64,000 nt of DNA from CAVPGP01 sp963704025 (GCA_963704025.1 CAVPGP010000002.1:496001-560000); one strand, 5' to 3'. Positions 33,449 to 42,190 are shown, counted from the stretch's first letter. Notes: generated from the letters alone by a model not told the origin. Numbers and translations are program-made.

Positions 33449-34821
33449 GAGGGGAGCACGAGCACGAAGCGGCTCCCTCGCCCGGGCTCGCTCTCGACTG
33501 CGAGGCGGCCGCCGAGGGCAGCCGAGAGCTCGCGCGCGATCGCCAGCCCGAGGCCGGTCCCGGTGTGCCCGTCGTTCGAGATGAACGGCCGGAAGATTCG
33601 GTCCTGCTCGGCCGGATCGATCCCGGGACCGGTGTCCTCGACGGCGACCGAGACGACGCCGTTCCGCTGCGCGAGCTCGATGCCGATCCGGCCGCCGTCC
33701 GGCGTCCAGCGAAAGGCGTTGGAGAGCAGGTTCGAGATGATCTGCAGCACGCGGTCGCCGTCCGAGGTGATGGTCGGCGCGTCCTTGATCTCCTGCCGGT
33801 AGTCGATCTCGCGCCGGCGCGCCTCGTCGCTGAACCTCGTGTAGGCGCGGTCGACGAGCCGCTCCATGTCGACCTCCTCGTGCAGGACCGTGAACCGCCG
33901 CGCGCCCAGCTTCGCCAGGTCGAGGATGTCGCCGACGAGCCGCTCCAGCCGCGTCGCCTCGACCTCGACAATCCCGAGCGACTCGTCCCGCAGCTCGGGG
34001 TCCTCGACGAGCCCCTCGCGCACCGCCGAGACATGGCCGCGGATCGCGGTCAGCGGCGTCCGCAGCTCGTGCGAGACGCTCATCAGGAAGTTCCGCTCGA
34101 GCTCTTCCGATTCCTTCAGCCTGACCGCCATCTCGCCGAACCGCTCCGCGAGGTGACCGACCTCGCCGCCGCCCGGCACCTCCGGAATCTCGACGTCGTA
34201 GTGGCCCTCGGCGACCTCGTCCGCCGCCCGTGACAGCGCCAGCACCGGCTCGGTGATCCGCCGCGAGAGATACCACGCGAGGATCCCCGTGAGGACGAGC
34301 CCGATCAGGAACGCGAGCGAGAGCAGCTCCGACAGCCGCAGCCAGTTCGCGCGCAGCTCCGCCTGCGGCTTCGCGACGACGAGCGCCCCGATCGCGTCCG
34401 ACTTCCCGAGCGAGAACGGATGCGCGACCGCGAGGAAGGTCCGCTTCTCACCGGGCGGCTTGAACTCGAACGTCAGCTCCTCGCCGGAGGTCCAGTCGAT
34501 GGTGTCCTGCGGGAGCGGCTTCAGCCCCGAGTTGCCCCCACCCGGGAAGGGGTCGGCGCCGACGTAGTAGATCCGGTCGTTCGTGACCGTCTCGAGGTTC
34601 TTTGCCGCGAAGCCGGGCGCGTTGTCGCCGCGCTCGAGCGCGATGTTCGCCTGGCGCTCGTAGAGCGCGGTGATCCCGCGCGACTCGCGCTTCAGCTCGG
34701 CGAGCGCCTGGTCGTGCGCGAAGTCCGCGAACAGGCGGCCGGCGATCGCGATCGAGACGAGGCCGGCGAGCGCCAGCCCCGCGAGGAAGAGCGCCGGCAG
34801 CCGGAAGCGGAGCGAGCGCAT
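33439..34821 (-). CDS. Two-component sensor histidine kinase
   Basis: This 460-residue kinase has an N-terminal helix (about 8-28), a periplasmic sensor region (about 30-160) and a second helix (about 168-190, LLSLAFLIGLVLTGILAWYL). A HAMP domain (about 190-240), HisKA with the phospho-acceptor in MSVSHELRTPLTAIRGH, and HATPase with LLSNAFRWTPDGG, DTGPGID and GTGLGLAIARE follow. The sensor region is not recognised; it contains YYVGADPFPGGGNSG. It is transcribed after its response regulator (34831-35541) with a 9-base gap, so the two form a functional pair. The stimulus is unknown. Confidence 0.95.
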   Translation of the reverse strand: MRSLRFRLPALFLAGLALAGLVSIAIAGRLFADFAHDQALAELKRESRGITALYERQANIALERGDNAPGFAAKNLETVTNDRIYYVGADPFPGGGNSGLKPLPQDTIDWTSGEELTFEFKPPGEKRTFLAVAHPFSLGKSDAIGALVVAKPQAELRANWLRLSELLSLAFLIGLVLTGILAWYLSRRITEPVLALSRAADEVAEGHYDVEIPEVPGGGEVGHLAERFGEMAVRLKESEELERNFLMSVSHELRTPLTAIRGHVSAVREGLVEDPELRDESLGIVEVEATRLERLVGDILDLAKLGARRFTVLHEEVDMERLVDRAYTRFSDEARRREIDYRQEIKDAPTITSDGDRVLQIISNLLSNAFRWTPDGGRIGIELAQRNGVVSVAVEDTGPGIDPAEQDRIFRPFISNDGHTGTGLGLAIARELSAALGGRLAVESEPGRGSRFVLVLPSRG

Positions 34822-34830
34822 GCGGTCCGC

Positions 34831-35541
34831 CTACGACGTCGCGGCGGGTTCCCGCTGCGGCGAGACCTTGTAGCCGACGCCCCAGACGGTGACGATCGGC
34901 GAGGCGTCGCCGAGCTTGCGGCGCAGCTGCCGGACGTGCACGTCGACCGTGCGCGTGTCGCCCGCGAAGGTGTAGCCCCAGACGCGCTCGAGCAGCTGGT
35001 CGCGCGTGAGCACGAGCCCGCGGTGGTCGAGCAGCTCCCAGAGCAGGTCGAACTCCTTGGGCGCGAGCTGGATCTCCTCCTCGCCGACCTTCACCTCGCG
35101 GCGGCCCGCGTCGATCGTCAGGTCGCCGTGGCTCAGCACGGCGCTCTCGAGCTCGCGCCGCTCGGGGGTCGCCCGCCGGAGGATCGCCTTCACGCGCGCC
35201 ACCAGCTCGCGCGGGTTGAACGGCTTCGTCAGGTAGTCGTCGGCCCCCACCTCGAGCCCGATGATCTTGTCGACGTCCTCGTCGCGCGCCGTCAGCATCA
35301 GGATCGGGACGTCCGAGCGCTGACGCACCCGCTTGCAGATCTCGATCCCGTCGATGTCCGGCAGCATCAGGTCGAGGACGATCATGTCCGGGAGCTGAGC
35401 GTTCACCTGTGCGAGGGCCTCGCCGCCCGTGGTGGCGGTCCGGACCGTGTAGCCCGCGTTCTTGAGGTAGAGCGAGACGAACGAGGCGATCGAGGTCTCG
35501 TCTTCGACGACCAGGACCGTCTGCTGCGACTTCGTCGCCAT
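34831..35541 (-). CDS. OmpR/PhoB-family response regulator
   Basis: This is a 236-residue regulator: receiver with acidic pocket VVEDETS, phospho-acceptor Asp in VLDLMLPDIDG (about residue 57), switch Thr in LMLTARDED and Lys in DDYLTKPFNP. A winged-helix domain follows with LAPKEFDLLWELLDHRG, TRDQLLERVWGYTFAGDTRTVDVHVRQLRRKL and VWGVGYKV. It is the first gene of the pair with the kinase at 33439. The upstream gene (35545) ends 3 bases before it, so it may be co-transcribed with that secreted protein. Confidence 0.95.
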   Translation of the reverse strand: MATKSQQTVLVVEDETSIASFVSLYLKNAGYTVRTATTGGEALAQVNAQLPDMIVLDLMLPDIDGIEICKRVRQRSDVPILMLTARDEDVDKIIGLEVGADDYLTKPFNPRELVARVKAILRRATPERRELESAVLSHGDLTIDAGRREVKVGEEEIQLAPKEFDLLWELLDHRGLVLTRDQLLERVWGYTFAGDTRTVDVHVRQLRRKLGDASPIVTVWGVGYKVSPQREPAATS

Positions 35542-35544
35542 TCC

Positions 35545-36039
35545 CTACGGCGTCGCCGGCGTCGACGCCTGCCCGAATGCGACGGTGACCGCATCCGGCG
35601 GGAAGAGCTTGAACAGCGCCCCGTTGAGCGAATAGTCGCCGTCGTCGAACGTCGCCTCCGCTCCCTGCAGCGTGGCCTGGCCCTTGCCGACCACGGAGAG
35701 GTCGATCCCGCGGCCCACGATCACGACCTTGTAGCGAGTCCCGAGGAGGCGGAAGCGGAGCTTGGCGCCGGTGCACTGCGTCGAGCCGTCGACGAGCAGC
35801 TTGACGCGGTCGCACGTGTCGAACAGGTCGGGCACGGTCTCGTCCAGCGGGTCGAGGCTCGTGAACGTGATGCGCCCGCTGTCGACGCGGCCGAAGGCGG
35901 AGACCCGCCCGGTCAGCGTCACGCGGCCGTTGCCGTCCCTGACGGACAGCGTGCCGTCGCCCTTGGCCGAGCCCCCTGCAAGTGCTGCAGGGGCTGCGAT
36001 GCTCGCCAGCGCGAGCAGGATAAAAAAGGTATTCCGCAC
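35545..36039 (-). CDS. Secreted protein of unknown function upstream of a two-component system
   Basis: This is a 164-residue protein with a Sec signal peptide (RNTFFILLALASIAAPAALAGG, cleavage near residue 20). A beta-rich mature part follows: VRDGNGRVTLTGRVSAFGRVDSGRITF, a cysteine pair (DTCDRVKLL...TQCTGAKL) and VVGKGQATLQGAEATFDDGDYSLNG. The family is not recognised. The GTG (36039) puts the signal at the N terminus; the preceding 145 bases are unusually A/T-rich for this genome and probably hold the promoter. Operon position suggests a link with the sensor kinase, possibly as an accessory factor, but that is inference. Confidence 0.65.
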   Translation of the reverse strand: MRNTFFILLALASIAAPAALAGGSAKGDGTLSVRDGNGRVTLTGRVSAFGRVDSGRITFTSLDPLDETVPDLFDTCDRVKLLVDGSTQCTGAKLRFRLLGTRYKVVIVGRGIDLSVVGKGQATLQGAEATFDDGDYSLNGALFKLFPPDAVTVAFGQASTPATP

Positions 36040-36184
36040 GTGTGAAAGAAGTATCGACCGCCGGTTTGTCGTGCGATTGAAGGAAATGTAAAGACAGTGT
36101 AATTCGGGTTTGCGGTTTGCAAAGGGCGGATCGGCCACCACCATGCCCCGGGGATCTGCCCGCCCGACTTTGTAGCCTCCGCCG

Positions 36185-37405
36185 ATGGAGATCGGCTTTG
36201 CGGAGGCGCTGCTCGCACTGGGGATCCTACTCGCCGCCGCCGCCGGGCTCTCGGGCTGGCTCCGCGGAACGGTCCTCTCGGTCTCGGTGCTCTCGGTCAC
36301 GGCCGGGATGCTGCTCTCGTTCACCGGCGTGCTGGACGTCGACCCGGGGGCGACATCGGTGCTCTTCACCGTCGAGCTGGCGCTCGTCCTGACGCTGTTC
36401 TCGGACGGGATGTACGCCGAGCGGGAGCTGGTCCGGAAGGAGTGGCACGCGCCTGCCCGGGCGCTCGTGATCGCGATGCCGATCACCTTGGTTCTGCTGG
36501 CGCTCGCGGCGCGTGCGCTCTTCGCGGACCTGACCTGGAGCGAGTGCTTCCTGCTCGCCGCGGTGCTCTCGCCGACCGACCCGGTGGTGTCGTCGTCGGT
36601 CGTGACCTCCGCACGGGTGCCGGCGGTGGTCCGGCACACGCTCAACCTCGAGTCGGGGCTGAACGACGGGCTCGCGCTGCCGTTCGTGCTCTTCTTCCTC
36701 GCGCTGGCAGTCGGGGCGACGAGCGCCGTCTCCGAGGCGGTGCACGTGAGCGGCGAGGTGGTCGCCGGCGGCGTGATCGGGGCCGCCGTCGCCGTCGCCG
36801 GCGCGCTGCTCTCGCGACGGCTGCCCGGCGGCGGGATCACCCGCAAGTACGTGGGGATCTACGCGCTGGGACTCGGCTTCGCCGCTTTCGGGCTCTCCGA
36901 GGTGACGTACGGCAACGGCCTGATCGCGGTGTTCGTGGCGGGGATCGCGCTGGCGCTCGTCCGGCACGACATGCCGGCGACGTTCTCGCGCTTCAACGAG
37001 AGCCTGAGTGCGCTCTTCCAGGTGATCACGTTCACGGTCTTCGGCGCGCTGATCGTCTCGCTCGGCTGGCCGGAGAATCTGGCCCGTGTCGCCGTGTTCA
37101 TCGTCTTCACGCTGCTGATCGCGCGTCCGGCGGCAGTGCTCTTGTCCTTCATCGGCATCCGCCTTCGCTTCGACAACAAGCTCTTCATCGCCTGGTTCGG
37201 GCCGAAGGGCGTAGCGTCGATGCTGTTCGCGCTGCTCGTACTGGCGTCCGACGCGCCGGACCGCTCGCTCGTCTTCACCGTGGCGTCGTACGTCGTCCTC
37301 GCCTCGATCGTCGCCCACGGGCTGACGGACACCGTCGGCGCCGACTGGCTCGAGCGGCGCCTCGGCGACTCGCAGGAGCCCGCGGACGCAACGCGAATCG
37401 CCTGA
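36185..37405 (+). CDS. Cation:proton antiporter, CPA1/NhaP type
   Basis: This is a 406-residue membrane protein with about 12 helices that exchanges Na+ or K+ for protons. The family ion-binding region is present: AAVLSPTDPVVSSSVVTS and LNLESGLNDGLALPFVLFF (the ND pair typical of electroneutral CPA1). The C-terminal helix is WFGPKGVASMLFALLVL. There is no long cytoplasmic tail. A TAGCCT box (36173-36178) lies 6 bases before the ATG with no ribosome site. The next small gene starts 2 bases after its stop. Confidence 0.9.
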   Translation: MEIGFAEALLALGILLAAAAGLSGWLRGTVLSVSVLSVTAGMLLSFTGVLDVDPGATSVLFTVELALVLTLFSDGMYAERELVRKEWHAPARALVIAMPITLVLLALAARALFADLTWSECFLLAAVLSPTDPVVSSSVVTSARVPAVVRHTLNLESGLNDGLALPFVLFFLALAVGATSAVSEAVHVSGEVVAGGVIGAAVAVAGALLSRRLPGGGITRKYVGIYALGLGFAAFGLSEVTYGNGLIAVFVAGIALALVRHDMPATFSRFNESLSALFQVITFTVFGALIVSLGWPENLARVAVFIVFTLLIARPAAVLLSFIGIRLRFDNKLFIAWFGPKGVASMLFALLVLASDAPDRSLVFTVASYVVLASIVAHGLTDTVGADWLERRLGDSQEPADATRIA

Positions 37406-37407
37406 CG

Positions 37408-37629
37408 ATGGACTCCCGCGCGGCCCTCCTGACCGGCGCGATCGACGGGCTCGCGGGCGCGCTCCGCCGGGCGGGCGCACCGGAGCCCGAGAGTGCCCGC
37501 CTGCTCGAGCTCGCCTCGATCGCGACCCTCCTCGCGCTCGCGCTGCGCGAGGAGCTCCGCGCACCTGGACCGGCGCGACCGTCGGCGACCGGGTCGCGGA
37601 CGCCTGCGGCGCTCGAGGCCGCGGCCTAG
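37408..37629 (+). CDS. Small Ala/Leu-rich helical protein
   Basis: This is a 73-residue frame directly after the antiporter (TGA ends 37405, ATG at 37408). Composition is Ala, Leu, Arg and Glu with one amphipathic helix (about 1-50, GAIDGLAGALRRAGAPEPES, LLELASIATLLALALREEL) and a Pro-rich end. No family is recognised. Close coupling and a coding-like third-position GC bias favour a real gene. Its TAG stop lies inside the hairpin at 37623-37647. Confidence 0.5.
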   Translation: MDSRAALLTGAIDGLAGALRRAGAPEPESARLLELASIATLLALALREELRAPGPARPSATGSRTPAALEAAA

Positions 37630-37647
37630 GCCTTCCCTGCCTAGGCC
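37623..37647. terminator. Symmetrical hairpin carrying the stop codons of both convergent genes
   Basis: GGCCTAGGC (37623-37631) pairs perfectly with GCCTAGGCC (37639-37647) around CTTCCCT. The plus-strand gene stops at the TAG in the left arm (37627-37629). The minus-strand gene stops at the TAG in the right arm (37643-37641). No T-run is present. It is a compact bidirectional terminator that doubles as the end of both reading frames. Confidence 0.65.
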
Positions 37648-37841
37648 ACCTTCCGGACCGTCCGCACGAGCCCGGTGGCGTTCACGCGCTCGACCGGCTG
37701 CTCGACCCGGATCCAGCGCAGCCTGGTCGCCGTGTCCTCGCAGAGCAGGCAGACGGTCCGCGGCCGCGACGGCCTGTCCTGCCAGAGGCGGAAGCGCTCT
37801 CCGGTGAGGAGATTCCGCCTGCAGACATGGCACATCGCCAT
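37641..37841 (-). CDS. Small CxxC zinc-ribbon protein
   Basis: This is a 66-residue protein with two CxxC knuckles (CHVC at about 4-7, CLLC at about 31-34) separated by a basic/aromatic stretch (RNLLTGERFRLWQDR). It ends in a beta segment (RWIRVEQPVERVNATG). The spacing suggests one structural zinc. Function is unknown; such ribbons bind nucleic acid or protein. A TAGCGT box ends 6 bases before the ATG, suggesting leaderless expression. Confidence 0.7.
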   Translation of the reverse strand: MAMCHVCRRNLLTGERFRLWQDRPSRPRTVCLLCEDTATRLRWIRVEQPVERVNATGLVRTVRKVA

Positions 37842-37952
37842 GGACGCACGCTAGGCGCGCGGTCGGACGGCGCCCCGGAAGGGGCCGTCCGCGAAGCGGA
37901 CCGGTGGAGGGGTCTGGGGAACCGGGAGGTTCCCCAGAGGCGCCGGCCCTGG

Positions 37953-38810
37953 TCAGTCGTACGAGTAGAAGCCCTGGCCGGACTTGCGGCCGAGCTTGCC
38001 GGCCTGCGCCATCCGGACGAGGCGCGGCGGCGCCGCCATCCGCGGCTCGCGCAGCTTCTCGTAGAGCGCCTCGGAGGCGTGCACGTGGACGTCGATGCCG
38101 ACCAGGTCGACGAGCGTGCACGGCCCCATCGGCCAGCCGGCGCCGAACGTCATCGCCCTGTCCAGATCCTCCGGGCTGAGACCCGCCTCGTCGAGCACGC
38201 GGACGCAGTCGTTCAGCAGCGGGATCAACACGCGGTTGACCGCGAAGCCCGGCGTGTCGTGACAGCGGATCGGCTGTTTGCCGAGGCGCTCCGCGAAGGC
38301 GAACGCGGTTTCGAGCACGTCCTCGTCCGTCCGCTCCGCACGCACGATCTCGACGAGCGGCATCAACGGCGCCGGGTTGAAGAAATGCATCCCGACGACG
38401 CGCTCGGGCCGCTCGCAGGCCGAGGCGATCTCCGTCACGGAGAGCGCCGAGGTGTTCGTCGCCAGGATCGTGTCGGGGCGCACGGCCGCCTCCAGCTCCC
38501 GGTACAGCTCCTGCTTGACGGCCAGATCCTCGTAGGCGGCCTCGATCACGAGGTCGCAGTCGGCGAGGTCGGCGAGCTCGGTCGTCAGCGAGAGGAGCGC
38601 CACCGCCGACTCGTCTTCGCCGGCCTCGAGCTGGCCCTTCTCGACCTTCCGCTGCAGGAAGTGGGCGATCCGGCCCCTGGCCTGCTCGCCCAGCTCGGCC
38701 GAGATCTCCCGCCCGACGGTCTCGACGCCCGCCTCGATGCAGAGCTGGGCGATCCCCGCGCCCATCGTGCCGAGGCCGACGACGCCGACCCGCTTCACCT
38801 CCCGTGCCAT
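37953..38810 (-). CDS. 3-hydroxyacyl-CoA (3-hydroxybutyryl-CoA) dehydrogenase
   Basis: This is a 285-residue NAD-dependent enzyme of beta-oxidation or butyrate-type metabolism. It has Rossmann loop VGVVGLGTMGAGIAQLC, DLVIEAAYEDLAVKQEL, ATNTSALSVTEIA and the catalytic His in VVGMHFFNPAPLMPLVEIV. DTPGFAVNRVLIPLLND and the C-terminal domain ending SGQGFYSYD follow. A TAGGAT box lies 8 bases upstream of the ATG. The thiolase gene 1.4 kb away would catalyse the next step. It is not fused to an enoyl-CoA hydratase. Confidence 0.93.
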   Translation of the reverse strand: MAREVKRVGVVGLGTMGAGIAQLCIEAGVETVGREISAELGEQARGRIAHFLQRKVEKGQLEAGEDESAVALLSLTTELADLADCDLVIEAAYEDLAVKQELYRELEAAVRPDTILATNTSALSVTEIASACERPERVVGMHFFNPAPLMPLVEIVRAERTDEDVLETAFAFAERLGKQPIRCHDTPGFAVNRVLIPLLNDCVRVLDEAGLSPEDLDRAMTFGAGWPMGPCTLVDLVGIDVHVHASEALYEKLREPRMAAPPRLVRMAQAGKLGRKSGQGFYSYD

Positions 38811-38821
38811 GGCGCGCGATC

Positions 38822-39200
38822 CTACCCGGCGGCTTCCACGAGCGTCCGCGCAGCCGCGAACTGCTCCTCGCTCAGCCGGATGTGCGAATGGCGCCAGATA
38901 CTCTGGGGCCAGACGCCGGCCGCCTCGACCGGCGGCGCGTCATGCAGGTCGCCGACCCAGGCGAGCGGGCGGATCCCGAAACTCCAGCTCCACCGCTCGC
39001 GGCGCGGGTCGTGCTCGGGCTCGCCCGTCACCTCGACGACGGCGAAGACGGCCTGCCAGACGGCCGCGTAGAGGATGCCCAGCTCGCCCGGGACGACGGC
39101 AGGACGCCGGCTCGACGAGTGCGCCCGGATCTCCTGCGGCACGACCGTCGCCGCCAGGGGGCGATTGCCCCGCCCGCGCACCAGCAGCCAGCGCGTCACT
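38822..39200 (-). CDS. EVE/PUA-like domain protein (tentative)
   Basis: This is a 125-residue protein: TRWLLVRGRGNRPLA, then PGELGILYAAVWQAVFAVVEVTGEPEHD, WSWSFGIRPL and a C-terminal SHIRLSEEQFAAARTL. The order of strands, the paired tryptophans and the closing helix resemble EVE-type PUA-like domains that bind modified bases, but identity is weak. The GTG at 39200 lacks a ribosome site and has TAGAGT 7 bases upstream on the coding strand. It is separated from the hydroxyacyl-CoA dehydrogenase by 11 bases and could share its transcript. Confidence 0.6.
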
Positions 39201-39268
39201 CGGGCGACTCTAGTCACCTGTGGTCGACACCTGTGGCGCGGTAGGGCCGATTTCGCCAGGATGGTCCG

Positions 39269-40174
39269 ATGTCGGTCGAGGTGCGACTCGTCTCGGGGTA
39301 CGAGGAGCTCGAGCAATGGGTGCTGGTCCGGAACCAGGCCCTGCCGGACGACCCCGAGAACGCCCAGATGATGGCGCTCATCCGCGCCACGGAGATCGAC
39401 CATGTCGACCTGCTGGCGCTCTACGACGGCGAGATCGTGGGCACGGCGATGCTCGCGGGCGATCCTCACTCCGTCGGCTCGACGCACCCGTACGTCGAGT
39501 TCAGCGTCCTCCCCGGGCACCGCGGCCGCGGAGTCGGCACCGCGCTCTTCGAGGAGCTCTCCGGCCACGCGCGCGGCCTCGGCAAGCTGGGCTTCGTCTG
39601 CGAGGCGCGCGTGGACGATCCGACCTCGGTCGCCTTCCTCGAGCGTCGCGCCTACGTCGAGGTGGCGCGCACCGACCAGTACGCACTGGACCTGGCCGCC
39701 GCGCAGAAGCCCCTGCGGCGAGACGATGCCGAGGTGGTCTGGCTCGCCGACCGGCCCGATCTCGTCCCGGGAATGCACGAGGTCGCGCGTGCCGCATACC
39801 CGGGGCTGAGCTACCGCGCCGCACGGCAGGCCGAGACGCTGGAGGACTGGCAGATGTACGAGCTCGGCGAGCCGTCGCTTCGGCTCGAGCTGACGGCGAT
39901 CGCCATCGAAGAGGGCGAGGTGGTCGGCTATTCGCCTCTGATCGGGCTCCCTGCCTTGAACGCCGGCCGGCATCGGCTGATCGTGAAGGAGGGGCCGCGG
40001 CACGAGGAGGTGGCCACTGCGCTCGCCGGGGCTCAGGCCGACCGCGCGCGGGAGCTCGGCATCGAACGGATCATCTCCTGGCGCCGGAGCGAGACGATCG
40101 CCCGCGTGCACGCGGCGCTCGGGTTCGAGCTCCGGACGACCTCGATCGGGTTCCGCGGGCCGCTCCTGCCCTGA
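39269..40174 (+). CDS. Tandem GNAT-domain acetyltransferase
   Basis: This is a 301-residue protein made of two GNAT folds. The N-terminal domain (about 1-145) has a good acetyl-CoA loop: VEFSVLPGHRGRGVGTALFEEL (R-G-R-G-V-G) and ARVDDPTSVAFLERRAY. The C-terminal domain (about 155-301) is more degenerate: LELTAIAIEEGEVVGYSPL, then GPRHEEVATALAGAQADRAREL and VHAALGFELRTTSIGF. This layout matches mycothiol-synthase-like double GNATs and many unassigned ones. The substrate is unknown, and the second domain may be structural. Confidence 0.85.
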   Translation: MSVEVRLVSGYEELEQWVLVRNQALPDDPENAQMMALIRATEIDHVDLLALYDGEIVGTAMLAGDPHSVGSTHPYVEFSVLPGHRGRGVGTALFEELSGHARGLGKLGFVCEARVDDPTSVAFLERRAYVEVARTDQYALDLAAAQKPLRRDDAEVVWLADRPDLVPGMHEVARAAYPGLSYRAARQAETLEDWQMYELGEPSLRLELTAIAIEEGEVVGYSPLIGLPALNAGRHRLIVKEGPRHEEVATALAGAQADRARELGIERIISWRRSETIARVHAALGFELRTTSIGFRGPLLP

Positions 40175-40185
40175 GTGCGGGCCAG

Positions 40186-40201
40186 CCGGCCGAGCGGCCG
40201 G
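40186..40201. terminator. Short GC hairpin between convergent genes
   Basis: CCGGCC (40186-40191) and GGCCGG (40196-40201) form a 6-bp stem with loop GAGC just after the GNAT stop. No T-run is present. This is a weak candidate for a terminator facing the convergent thiolase gene. Confidence 0.35.
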
Positions 40202-40212
40202 GCGAACCCTGC

Positions 40213-40246
40213 TAGATCCGTTCGACGATTAGATCCGTTCGACGAT
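40213..40246. repeat. Perfect 17-bp tandem duplication at the thiolase 3' end
   Basis: TAGATCCGTTCGACGAT occurs twice head to tail (40213-40229 and 40230-40246). On the coding (minus) strand the duplicated unit encodes the last codons IVERI and the stop. Because the junction creates TAA after the first copy, the protein end is unchanged and the second copy is untranslated. A recent slippage or an assembly artefact are both possible. Confidence 0.85.
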
Positions 40247-41374
40247 GCCGGCGATCGCCTGGCCGAAGCCGATGCACATGCAGGCGATCCCGTAGCGCGC
40301 GTCGCGGCGCTCGAGCTCGTTCACGAGCGTCGCCGTGATCCGCGCGCCGGTCGCTCCCAGCGGGTGGCCGAGCGAGATGCCGCCGCCGTTCGGGTTGACG
40401 TCGTCGATCCGGCCGCCGAGCCCGGTGTCCTGCAGGAACTGGAGCACCACCGACGCGAAGGCCTCGTTGACCTCGATCACGGCCATGTCGTCCCAGGCGA
40501 GACCAGCCTTCCGCAGGGCCTTCTCGCACGCCTCGGGATTCCCGTGCAGCATCAGGGTCGGATCGACCCCGGCGAGGCCGAACGAGACGAAGCGCGCACG
40601 CGGCTTCAGCCCGAGCCGCGACACAGCCTGCTCCGAGGCGATCAGCACGCCGGCGGCGCCGTCGACGACCTGCGAGGAATTGCCCGCCGTGACCTTGCCG
40701 TCCGGCAGGAACGCCGGCTGCAGCGATGCGAGCTTCTCGAGCGAGGTGTCGCGGCGCACGGCCTCGTCGGTGTCGTAGAGCACCCCCACATGCGGGTTCG
40801 AGAGCTCGATCGGGATGATCTCGTTCGCGAAACGCCCCTCGTCGATCGCCTCGGCGGCCCGGCGATGCGAGCGGAGCGAATACTCGTCGAGCTCCTTGCG
40901 CGAGAGCCCCCACTTGTCGGCGATCAGCTCCGCCGAGATCCCTTGCGGGACGATCTGGAAGCGGTCGAGCACGGCGTCGGACATTGAGCCGTTGTTCGCG
41001 CCCATGGGGACGCGGCTCATCATCTCGACCCCGCCCGAGACGACCAGATCGAGCTGGCCGGAACAGACCGCCGCCGCCGCGTTGAAGTTCGTCTGCATGG
41101 ACGAGCCGCACTGCCGGTCGACCGTGGTGCCGCAGACCGAGACCGGCCAGCCGGCGGCCAGGGCCACGTTCCGGCCGATGTTCCAGGCCTGCTCGTCGAC
41201 CTGCGTGACGCAGCCGAACTGGACATCCTCGACCTCGGCCGGATCGACGTCGTTTCGCTCGAGCAGCCCGTTCAGTACCTGGGCGGCGAGGTCGTCCCCA
41301 CGGACCTGTGCGAACTGCCCGTTGCGCCTGCCGATCGGGCTGCGGACGGCGTCGACGATCAGAGCATCGGCCAT
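40229..41374 (-). CDS. Acetyl-CoA C-acyltransferase (thiolase)
   Basis: This is a 381-residue thiolase catalysing thiolytic cleavage or Claisen condensation of acyl-CoAs. Active-site features are the nucleophile Cys in DRQCGSSMQT (about 89), NEAFAS (about 330), His in GHPLGATGARI (about 350) and the second Cys in CMCIGFGQAIAG (about 370). The usual CxGGG is CIGFG here. VEMMSRVPMG matches the CoA-binding loop. It follows a metallo-hydrolase gene by 4 bases. It is probably a degradative thiolase acting with the 3-hydroxyacyl-CoA dehydrogenase at 37.9 kb. Confidence 0.94.
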   Translation of the reverse strand: MADALIVDAVRSPIGRRNGQFAQVRGDDLAAQVLNGLLERNDVDPAEVEDVQFGCVTQVDEQAWNIGRNVALAAGWPVSVCGTTVDRQCGSSMQTNFNAAAAVCSGQLDLVVSGGVEMMSRVPMGANNGSMSDAVLDRFQIVPQGISAELIADKWGLSRKELDEYSLRSHRRAAEAIDEGRFANEIIPIELSNPHVGVLYDTDEAVRRDTSLEKLASLQPAFLPDGKVTAGNSSQVVDGAAGVLIASEQAVSRLGLKPRARFVSFGLAGVDPTLMLHGNPEACEKALRKAGLAWDDMAVIEVNEAFASVVLQFLQDTGLGGRIDDVNPNGGGISLGHPLGATGARITATLVNELERRDARYGIACMCIGFGQAIAGIVERI

Positions 41375-41378
41375 GCCC

Positions 41379-41981
41379 TCATCCTACGCGCGGCTCCCAC
41401 GACCGCCGCGCGTGCGAGATCCAGATGCGGCGCGGCTCGAGCGCGAGGATCCGCTCGATGTTCGGGTCGTCCGACCCGTCGAAGTCCTGGATCCGGTAGG
41501 TCACGTCCCCGCCGACGACCACCCGGCCCTCGTCCGTCTCGACGACGACCGCCTGCTGGCCGGGCGAGTGCCCGGGCACCGGCAGCACACGGATCCCCGG
41601 CAGCACCTCCGCCTCGCCGTCGAGCTCGACGTAGCGCGCCCCGTCGAAGCGGACCCACTCGGGGATGGTGAAGCCCGGCCGGTCGACCGCGTCGAGCTCT
41701 GCCCGCTGGACGAAGATCGGGACGCCGGGATAGCGTCGGTTGCCGCCGCAGTGGTCGAAGTGCAGGTGCGTGTTGATCACGGCGACGACCTCGCCGAGCT
41801 CGGGCCAGTCCAGCGCCACCGGCCGGAACTCCTCGATATCCGGGTGCCCGCCGAACCAGCCGGTGTCGACCAGCACGGTCCCGGACTCGTGCTCGATCGA
41901 GTGCACGAACACCTGGCCGGTGCGCCCCTCCCAGAACACCTCGCCGACGAGGTGCGGCCGGACGGCGTCAAGCGACTTCAC
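41379..41981 (-). CDS. MBL-fold metallo-hydrolase
   Basis: This is a 200-residue metallo-beta-lactamase-fold protein. It has VLVDTGWFGGHPD, the metal-binding HLHFDHCGGNRR (H-x-H-x-D-H), PGHSPGQQAVVVE (third His), and GGDVTYR (bridging Asp). It is shorter than AHL-lactonases or glyoxalase II, lacking the C-terminal helix set. The substrate is unknown: lactone, thioester or similar. I choose GTG 41981 (VKSLDAVRPHLVG), since upstream sequence is not domain-like. It is in an operon with the thiolase, which makes a thioesterase or lactonase role plausible but unproven. Confidence 0.85.
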   Translation of the reverse strand: MKSLDAVRPHLVGEVFWEGRTGQVFVHSIEHESGTVLVDTGWFGGHPDIEEFRPVALDWPELGEVVAVINTHLHFDHCGGNRRYPGVPIFVQRAELDAVDRPGFTIPEWVRFDGARYVELDGEAEVLPGIRVLPVPGHSPGQQAVVVETDEGRVVVGGDVTYRIQDFDGSDDPNIERILALEPRRIWISHARRSWEPRVG

Positions 41982-42190
41982 GGCAGCCCACCCCGCGATC
42001 CTCGCACCCGAGATGCTTGACCGGCAATTGACGCCACCGCGGCTGGGGGCCTGCACACGTCGCGCTGCGCCCGCTTCAACCGACACCAAGGCCCACCGGG
42101 CCTTGCCACCGGCCGAGTCGACCGCCGCGCTCGGTGCAGGACCCTCCCCGCGACGACGGCAATTACCAATCAACCATCTAGACTCGCGTC

